A stretch of 26,060 bases of DNA. It comes from CAYXVB01 sp964467785 (GTDB lineage Bacteria; Bdellovibrionota; UBA1018). Shown here in pieces: positions 21,194 through 26,060 of the stretch. Under the pieces are notes generated by a model. That model ran no database searches. It had not been told where the DNA came from and saw nothing but the letters and a program-made list of their open reading frames with translations. Both the position numbers and the translations under genes were made by a program. The stretch is from contig CAYXVB010000035.1 in NCBI GenBank assembly GCA_964467785.1, positions 1 through 26,060 on the forward strand. The letters run 5' to 3'. Position 1 is the stretch's first letter. Every line of letters starts with the position of its first letter.

Positions 21194-21760
21194 ATGGCCA
21201 AGCTGAACCCTCTCAAGACGCTCAACAAGATCACACAAACCGTCACCGGCGCCGTGGCCGGTCTGGCCGAGCCCGTCGCGCAGGCGGTCCCCGAGCGGAT
21301 GCGGGAAACTCTCAAGCTCCGGACCTTCGGCCTGCTTAAAATCCCCGTTCTTTTTTTTGTCGGACCCTCGGTCGAGGAAATTTCCGACGAGAAGATCGTG
21401 GTCAAGATCGGCTTGAATCGCCGGACTCAGAATCACGTGGGATCCATGTATTTTGGTGTACTCGCGGCCGGCGCAGATGCGGCCTGCGGCCTTCTGGCGA
21501 TGCGCTTGATCGACGATCGCGCCGGCGGCAAAGTTTCTCTGATTTTCAAAGATTTCAACGCCGAGTTCCTTAAGCGGGCCGAGGGTGATGTTCATTTCGT
21601 CTGCACCGAGGGGGTTCAAATCCTCGAGGCCGTTCAGAAGGCGAAAGAGACCCGCGAGCGCCAAAACCTACCGGTCCAGGTGGTGGCTACAGTTCCTTCG
21701 TTGACAGGAGAGGAACCAGTCGCACGCTTTGTCTTGACGCTCTCCCTAAAAGCTCAGTAA
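21194..21760 (+). CDS. DUF4442-family hotdog-fold protein, putative thioesterase
   Basis: This 188-aa protein has the DUF4442 hotdog pattern. There is an N-terminal helical lead (RETLKLRTFGLLKIPVLFFVG), then IVVKIGLNRRTQNHVGSMYFGVLAAGADAACG, the central 'NHVGxxxFG' turn that distinguishes the family. Later strands are GGKVSLIFKDFNAEFLKRAEGDVHFVC and PVARFVLTLSLK. Hotdog-fold members of this group are often annotated as acyl-CoA or thioester hydrolases, but the specific substrate is unknown. The ATG at 21194 is used; there is no clear Shine-Dalgarno sequence before it, and the hairpin at 21096-21151 ends 42 bases upstream, so the transcript leader is short. It may be leaderless or weakly translated. 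Confidence 0.72.
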   Translation: MAKLNPLKTLNKITQTVTGAVAGLAEPVAQAVPERMRETLKLRTFGLLKIPVLFFVGPSVEEISDEKIVVKIGLNRRTQNHVGSMYFGVLAAGADAACGLLAMRLIDDRAGGKVSLIFKDFNAEFLKRAEGDVHFVCTEGVQILEAVQKAKETRERQNLPVQVVATVPSLTGEEPVARFVLTLSLKAQ

Positions 21761-21836
21761 AAACTCCTCTTTAGCGGCCCTGAGACTGACGGGCATGGGC
21801 AGACCACTTATTTAATTTAGTTCCTGATTAGAGTGG

Positions 21837-21865
21837 TTGCCTATTTAGTGCGGGTCGTCTATAAC
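21837..21865 (+). promoter_or_regulatory. probable promoter of the outer-membrane/EF-hand operon
   Basis: TTGCCT (21837-21842) and TATAAC (21860-21865) are spaced exactly 17 bases. They match the sigma-70 consensus at four and five positions. Transcription would start near 21872, about 30 bases before the start codon of the first gene of the operon, which follows a good GAGGAGG site. Confidence 0.55.
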
Positions 21866-21900
21866 TCGCTCTGTTCGAGAAAGAGCCCGAGGAGGTTTAC

Positions 21901-23457
21901 TTGGTGCAAGCCCGCAAGCGCAGCTCCATCTACAGTCAGGCACTGGCCCTATTGGCATTTCAGAGTTTGGCCGGCGCGGCTGATGCCGCGGAAGTTCCGG
22001 TTGCAGCGAGCGCGCAACAGGCACTTTCCCCGCCGCTCTTAGAAAATGCGGGTCGGTCACGCAGGATGGGTTTGCCGGGATTGGACGATGCGGAGCTTCC
22101 GGCCTTTGGTCGGGTGGCGGAACACGATCGGCGCACCGTGGGCTTTGAGTCCTCGTATTACTTTTACGATTCAGAAGCAAAAAAGAGCCAGGCGTTTTAC
22201 CCGTCGATCGGCACACGCCTCAAGGGGGGACGCCAGTCGCAGTGGCTCGAAGGCGAGTGGAATGTCACCGCGCAGGTGATCGTCAATCCGAGGGCCGGTC
22301 AATTCACTGTGGAAATGCCGCAGGGCTACGTGGCCACTTCGCGACTGCTTGGGCCCGTGCAGCTCAGCCTGGGGCGCCGCCTGGAGCACTGGAATCATCT
22401 GGACGAAAAGTGGGGCATGGGGCTTTGGCAGCCGCGCTTCCGTTGGGATTACCTGCGTCCGGAGCCGGTCGCGTTCACAGGCGCGACCCTCAACGTGGCC
22501 GAAAAATACTTCCAGCTCGCCGCGATGGGCAGTCCGATCTTTGTGCCCGACCGTGGTGTGTCCATTGATGCCCAGAACGGCAGCATCAGGTCGTCGAGTC
22601 CCTGGTTCATCGCCCCACCGTCTCAGATCCTGGTGCTCAACAAGCCCACGCCCGTCAATTACGAGCTCGTCGTGCCGCCGATGTCGGAAATCATCCTGCG
22701 GCCTTCGTTGAGTATCCTGGCGCGCGTGGGGCAGGAAAACGAAGGTCCCTGGGCATCCGTCGCTTACGCCTATAAGCCGATGAACCAGCTATTGCTCGGC
22801 TATGACGGCAAGGACAAGCTTTCCGAGATCCGTAACGGCAGCGTGGTCAATGCGCAGGTTTACCCTCGCGTCCTCAATCACCATTTGACCTCGGTCGAGG
22901 CCGGTTGGAATGGGCAAGATTTCCGTAGCTGGGTCTCGAGCCTGCTCGAGCGTCCGGTGCGCGACAACACGCCCGCGAGCTGGACCACGCAAGAGGTGGC
23001 CGACGCGTTGTCGATGAGCGCGTCCGCGGAGTGGACTTTTGCCCGGCCGGCGGGCGCCTTCGGCGTGGCTTCGCGCCTGGACCTCTCGGTCATGAGAGTG
23101 GTGGGCGGCTACGCGGCCGATGGCGGGCCGTTCTCGACCGGTGCGGGTAGCGTCTTCGATGCGCGCTATCCTTTTCAGACCGCGGTGAGCCTAGGCGTGG
23201 AGAGCTCGCTCGCGCCTTTGGGCGGCATTGCCCGGCGCATTTCGGGCTCCTGGCGCTTGTTGCAAGATCTCGGCAACTCGGGCCAGATCATCTCGGCCGA
23301 GCTCCGGGTGCGTCCTTCGCCGGGGCTGATGGTGGCCATCGGCGCCGACGTGCTGGGCTCGGATGCGCCCGCGGGCAGCGGCGTGATGGGCCCGGATTTC
23401 ATCAGTCGTTACCGCGCGAACGATCGCGTGCATGCGGGGGTTTCCTATGCGTTCTGA
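21901..23457 (+). CDS. putative outer-membrane beta-barrel protein, first gene of an EF-hand operon
   Basis: Not a recognised named family. This 518-aa protein has a signal peptide (basic QARKRSS, hydrophobic QALALLAFQSLAG, cleavage near ADA|AE). It then has a long run of amphipathic strands with aromatic girdles (VGFESSYYFYDS, YPSIGTRLKGGRQSQWLEGEWNVTAQVIVN, VQLSLGRRLEHW). These continue through the protein to the C-terminal DRVHAGVSYAF, whose terminal Phe is a barrel-assembly signal. GAGGAGG (21889-21895) precedes a TTG at 21901 and a GTG at 21904; GTG is the better-spaced start. The end overlaps the start of the next gene by 11 bases (ATG at 23447), so translation is coupled. The promoter at 21837 supports a dedicated operon. 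A pore or adhesin role is possible. Confidence 0.7.
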   Translation: MVQARKRSSIYSQALALLAFQSLAGAADAAEVPVAASAQQALSPPLLENAGRSRRMGLPGLDDAELPAFGRVAEHDRRTVGFESSYYFYDSEAKKSQAFYPSIGTRLKGGRQSQWLEGEWNVTAQVIVNPRAGQFTVEMPQGYVATSRLLGPVQLSLGRRLEHWNHLDEKWGMGLWQPRFRWDYLRPEPVAFTGATLNVAEKYFQLAAMGSPIFVPDRGVSIDAQNGSIRSSSPWFIAPPSQILVLNKPTPVNYELVVPPMSEIILRPSLSILARVGQENEGPWASVAYAYKPMNQLLLGYDGKDKLSEIRNGSVVNAQVYPRVLNHHLTSVEAGWNGQDFRSWVSSLLERPVRDNTPASWTTQEVADALSMSASAEWTFARPAGAFGVASRLDLSVMRVVGGYAADGGPFSTGAGSVFDARYPFQTAVSLGVESSLAPLGGIARRISGSWRLLQDLGNSGQIISAELRVRPSPGLMVAIGADVLGSDAPAGSGVMGPDFISRYRANDRVHAGVSYAF

Positions 23458-25795
23458 GCTCAAAGCACTCGCCGCGGCCGCGGCGCTGGCGATGGTTTCG
23501 GCTACGGGCTGCACGGCGCGCTTTGGCGAGCGGATGACTTCCGGCTCCTCGATGGGACTGGGCAACGACACCAAGTGCCTGTCCGGGGGCTCGCAGGTCA
23601 TCGCGGAATATTATCAAGGGCAGTCCAATGACGAGAAAAAGATCTCGGGCCTCTGGGACTGCGCCTCGCGTTCGCTCAAGCTCTTTGCCGAGCGGACCGA
23701 AGGCAAGACCGCCGGAGTCTATACTCCGAAAGAGCTCAAGATCTTTCTTGAGGAGCACTTCCTCGACAAGTACGAGATCACGCCGGCGATGCTCCGCGAG
23801 CTGATGGCGCTCAAACGCACGCTCCTGGGCGGCGCTGACGACTCGCTGACCGTCGACGAGCTGCAAGCCGCGCGCAAGCTGATGGACATCCTGCGCGAGC
23901 AGAGCCTCAAGCTGCGCCCTTACCTGCCGCTGACTGTCGCCAACTACGCGCAGGCGGACGAAGCCAAGGTCGCCGGCGCGCGCGCCGCGATCGAAGGATT
24001 CGCCCACGAGATCTCGCGGGTGCTCACCGGTACTGGCGCGGACTACGAGTTCTCTCACATTGACACGCTGATGCGCGAATTCGAAGCCATGGCGCAGAGC
24101 TCGGGCACGCAGGACGCGTTCCATGCCGTGCGCGACTACTTGCCGATGCTCCAGCAGCTCAAGGCCGTGCTCATCTCGGGCGATTCCTCGCGCATCGCCA
24201 GTCGCGACTGGGACCCGATGCTGCATGCCGCGGCCCGGGGCTTTGGTCTTTATCTGCATACCCTGCAGTTGATGGGCAAGAACCCCTCGATCATCACGGG
24301 CGAAGGCCGCGATCAGATCCTAGGCGTGGTAAGCGAGGTACTCTCTTTTCTCGAGGATGCGATTGAGCGTCGTCCTGAAAAGGCGATTGCCATCCGTGAG
24401 TTCCAGGAGCTCGCCGCAAAGGCCGATGGCGGATTACTCCTCGTGGGCAAGAACCGGATCACAGGCGAGCATCTCGGCGAGTTCATGAAGCCGCTCTTCA
24501 CGAAGCTTCTCGGACGCGAGGACACGCCGGGTCTGAATCGCCAGGGCGTCGCGCGCCTCCGCGAGATTCTGGGCCGGTGGGCCGATGGGCAGCGCTACAT
24601 TGACCGCAGTTTCGAAGTGCTTTGCCTGCGCCCGTCGATGGGTTCGCCGCTGGTCCTGAGCCGCAGCCAATTACTCGGGCTGTCGATCGGTGACATCCTG
24701 GATGGCGACGAGGGGACTGTATCGGCCCGCACCTGGCAGGCCGCCGAGCGAGTCCGCAAGATCATCTCGAGCGTTCCGCCGATGTATCTGGCCGCCGAGA
24801 GTTCCCGCCCGACCGAGATCTGGCTGGGACCCGTGGCACCGTCCGCGAAGGACCCGGATTACTCCTACCGCGCATTGACGTACCTTTATCTCATGGACGT
24901 CGCTGCCGGCGTGTTCATTGAGGCTTATGCGGCCGCGCCTGCCGCGGGCGTCTCGGAAACTGAGTTCAAGGATTTCTTCAAGGACATCAAAAAGATCGCG
25001 GGAGACCTCAGGATCGTCGATCCCGATAACAACGTGTCCTTCCTTAAGCGCTTCGTCGAGTCCAACCTCTTTCTGTCGGTTTCCAATGGGAATGGCTACA
25101 TGGATCGCGATGAGACGGCGTTGATGCTGAGTTACGCCGTTTCGGCCAAGGCCGCGGGCGGACGCGTTCATCAGTTGATTGCGGGAATCTGCAACCGTGA
25201 CGAGGCTCGGCCACTGCCGGTGGATGTGTTCGGCAACGAAACGATCGAGGAAAATTGTTACCGGCGCGAGTTTTTTGCCCATCTGGATGAGGCGTGGGGC
25301 CGGCTGCCGGGCCTACTGAACTATTACAAGGGCTTGGGCGCGGCGGAGCGCGAGCGTTTTGAGGCAAACTTAAACGCCGCTGCGCGCAGTGCGCGCGGGC
25401 CCCGCTTCGTCACGCAAGACTCCGAGGGGTACCTCGGGCTTTCGCAATATCTTGAAGCGTTTTTTGCCCGTTTCGACCGCGACCACGACGGGACGATCGA
25501 AAAGTACGAAGCCATGCAGGATTACGAAGGCGATGCCTCGGCTTACAGCGTGTTCCATGACACCCTTAAGCAGGCGACTTGCAAGATCGGCAGCTGCGTG
25601 GAAAGCGAGTTCATCCTAAGGAACGTGTTCAGTTATCTGCTGGCCAACGGTGAAGCGCCAAAGGGCGCGGACATGGCGGGATGGATCCTGCGTCCACCTT
25701 TCTTGAAAAAGATTCGTGCCGATCGCGGTGATATTACCGCAGTCCTGGCCAATCTGAGCCGTGCCGTGGCGCCCAAGCCGGCGGAGACGCGCTGA
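23447..25795 (+). CDS. large EF-hand lipoprotein, function unknown
   Basis: This 782-aa protein begins MRSELKALAAAAALAMVSATGC, a lipoprotein signal with a divergent but acceptable lipobox (ATGC). The mature part is mostly helical. A canonical EF-hand loop DRDHDGTIEKYE lies at residues 677-688 (25475-25510), with Asp at positions 1, 3 and 5, Gly 6, Ile 8 and Glu 12. A degenerate one (NGNGYMDRDE, around 545-556) lacks the first Asp. A GGADDSLTVDELQ stretch near residue 130 may be a third remnant. Cys pairs (NSLKCL... DCAS near the start, CNRDEARP..ENCYR and CKIGSCVE near the end) could form disulfides. It overlaps the upstream barrel gene by 11 bases. An inner ATG at 23432 would be upstream in another reading and is less likely as start. 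Confidence 0.78.
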   Translation: MRSELKALAAAAALAMVSATGCTARFGERMTSGSSMGLGNDTKCLSGGSQVIAEYYQGQSNDEKKISGLWDCASRSLKLFAERTEGKTAGVYTPKELKIFLEEHFLDKYEITPAMLRELMALKRTLLGGADDSLTVDELQAARKLMDILREQSLKLRPYLPLTVANYAQADEAKVAGARAAIEGFAHEISRVLTGTGADYEFSHIDTLMREFEAMAQSSGTQDAFHAVRDYLPMLQQLKAVLISGDSSRIASRDWDPMLHAAARGFGLYLHTLQLMGKNPSIITGEGRDQILGVVSEVLSFLEDAIERRPEKAIAIREFQELAAKADGGLLLVGKNRITGEHLGEFMKPLFTKLLGREDTPGLNRQGVARLREILGRWADGQRYIDRSFEVLCLRPSMGSPLVLSRSQLLGLSIGDILDGDEGTVSARTWQAAERVRKIISSVPPMYLAAESSRPTEIWLGPVAPSAKDPDYSYRALTYLYLMDVAAGVFIEAYAAAPAAGVSETEFKDFFKDIKKIAGDLRIVDPDNNVSFLKRFVESNLFLSVSNGNGYMDRDETALMLSYAVSAKAAGGRVHQLIAGICNRDEARPLPVDVFGNETIEENCYRREFFAHLDEAWGRLPGLLNYYKGLGAAERERFEANLNAAARSARGPRFVTQDSEGYLGLSQYLEAFFARFDRDHDGTIEKYEAMQDYEGDASAYSVFHDTLKQATCKIGSCVESEFILRNVFSYLLANGEAPKGADMAGWILRPPFLKKIRADRGDITAVLANLSRAVAPKPAETR

Positions 25796-25802
25796 GGAGC
25801 GG

Positions 25803-25826
25803 TCATCCGGCCGGAGCGCCGGGTGA
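25803..25826 (+). promoter_or_regulatory. intra-operon hairpin between EF-hand gene and next gene
   Basis: TCATCCGGC (25803-25811) pairs with GCCGGGTGA (25818-25826) with one T-G wobble, giving a nine-base stem and a six-base loop. It lies just after the EF-hand gene stop and 11 bases before the ATG of the next gene. No T tract follows, so it more likely tunes translation or mRNA stability than terminates transcription. Confidence 0.5.
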
Positions 25827-25837
25827 TCGGATGGATC

Positions 25838-26060
25838 ATGAAGTCGATTCACAGGATCCTCGGAAGTCAGTTCGGTGCCGGAGTCGCGGGGTTACTCTTG
25901 CTGGCGGCTTCGAACGCGCTCGCGATGGGCAAGGGCCTTTCGAACCATCCGGGTGAGAGCCGCTGGGTCGAGGTCGGTCCGCGCCGAGTGCTATTGGCAG
26001 CGGGGATTCCCGAGGGCGCGCAGCTTCTTCTGCAGCGCGATTTCGCGGCGATCGAAAAAC
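25838..26060 (+). CDS. signal-peptide protein, third gene of the EF-hand operon, 3'-truncated by window end
   Basis: The frame is open from the ATG at 25838 to the end of the window (74 codons). Its start is MKSIHRILGSQFGAGV followed by a hydrophobic GLLLLAASNALA and a likely cleavage site (ALA|MG), so it is secreted or periplasmic. The mature start GKGLSNHPGESRWVEVGPRRVLLAAGIPEGAQLLLQRDF is strand-like and matches no family I recognise. A GTG at 25823 is another possible start in the same frame, within the intra-operon hairpin. It lies 42 bases after the EF-hand gene on the same strand, so it is probably part of the same operon. Its function cannot be given from the visible part. Confidence 0.65.
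   Translation, partial: MKSIHRILGSQFGAGVAGLLLLAASNALAMGKGLSNHPGESRWVEVGPRRVLLAAGIPEGAQLLLQRDFAAIEK

Noticed and set aside
1..26060. Mobile element, prophage or CRISPR array
   Set aside because: No transposase, integrase, terminal inverted repeats, cas genes or regularly spaced repeats were seen in the window.

Overview
The window is about 26 kb of GC-rich chromosomal DNA from a Gram-negative bacterium. Outer-membrane biogenesis genes (lptE, hldD, an mlaF-like ATPase, several signal-peptide or beta-barrel proteins) and bacterial housekeeping genes (holA, rpsT, nadB, alr, clpS/clpA, aat, dciA-like) are tightly packed with short or overlapping junctions. The mix of proteobacterial core genes with many small secreted proteins, an EF-hand lipoprotein and a His-x-His/collagen-like secreted protein suggests a Bdellovibrionota, Oligoflexia or other delta-proteobacteria-like lineage. 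That placement is inference from gene content only. No transposase, integrase, tRNA, rRNA or CRISPR array was seen, so the window looks like ordinary chromosome rather than an island.

Layout, left to right. Positions 1-786 hold the 3' part of a SleB-like cell-wall hydrolase, followed by a nitroreductase (920-1588). Convergent to that is nadB (1613-3259, minus). Divergent from nadB is a tightly overlapped run of a two-TM sensor with a GAF-like tail but no output domain, alanine racemase, and an MlaF-type ABC ATPase (3317-7191). A GYF_2-like membrane protein (7254-7847) shares its stop region with a convergent DciA/DUF721 gene (minus, to 8278). Divergent from that come lptE and holA (8389-10193), then two small secreted-protein genes (10291-11538). 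These are separated by strong hairpins from rpsT (11637-11921, minus). Minus-strand genes follow: hldD, a YhhQ-type queuosine precursor transporter, a small Cys-containing lipoprotein, a secreted type-II PHB depolymerase and a Doc/Fic-fold protein (12301-16158). The plus strand then carries clpS-clpA and a small outer-membrane barrel protein, with aat on the minus strand (20144-20806), a 66-aa highly basic protein, and a DUF4442 hotdog protein.

The right end (21837-26060) is the least conventional part. A recognisable promoter precedes a 518-aa outer-membrane-barrel-like protein, which overlaps a 782-aa EF-hand lipoprotein. Forty-two bases later a third signal-peptide protein begins and runs off the window. 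This looks like an uncharacterised, probably calcium-responsive envelope module and is the best candidate for something undescribed.

Functionally, clpS, clpA and aat together encode the bacterial Leu/N-degron pathway: Aat appends Leu/Phe to N-terminal Lys/Arg, ClpS recognises the product and ClpA unfolds it. lptE, hldD and the mlaF-like gene point to a lipopolysaccharide-bearing outer membrane. No product name was checked against a database; all rest on motifs and family knowledge read from the sequence.
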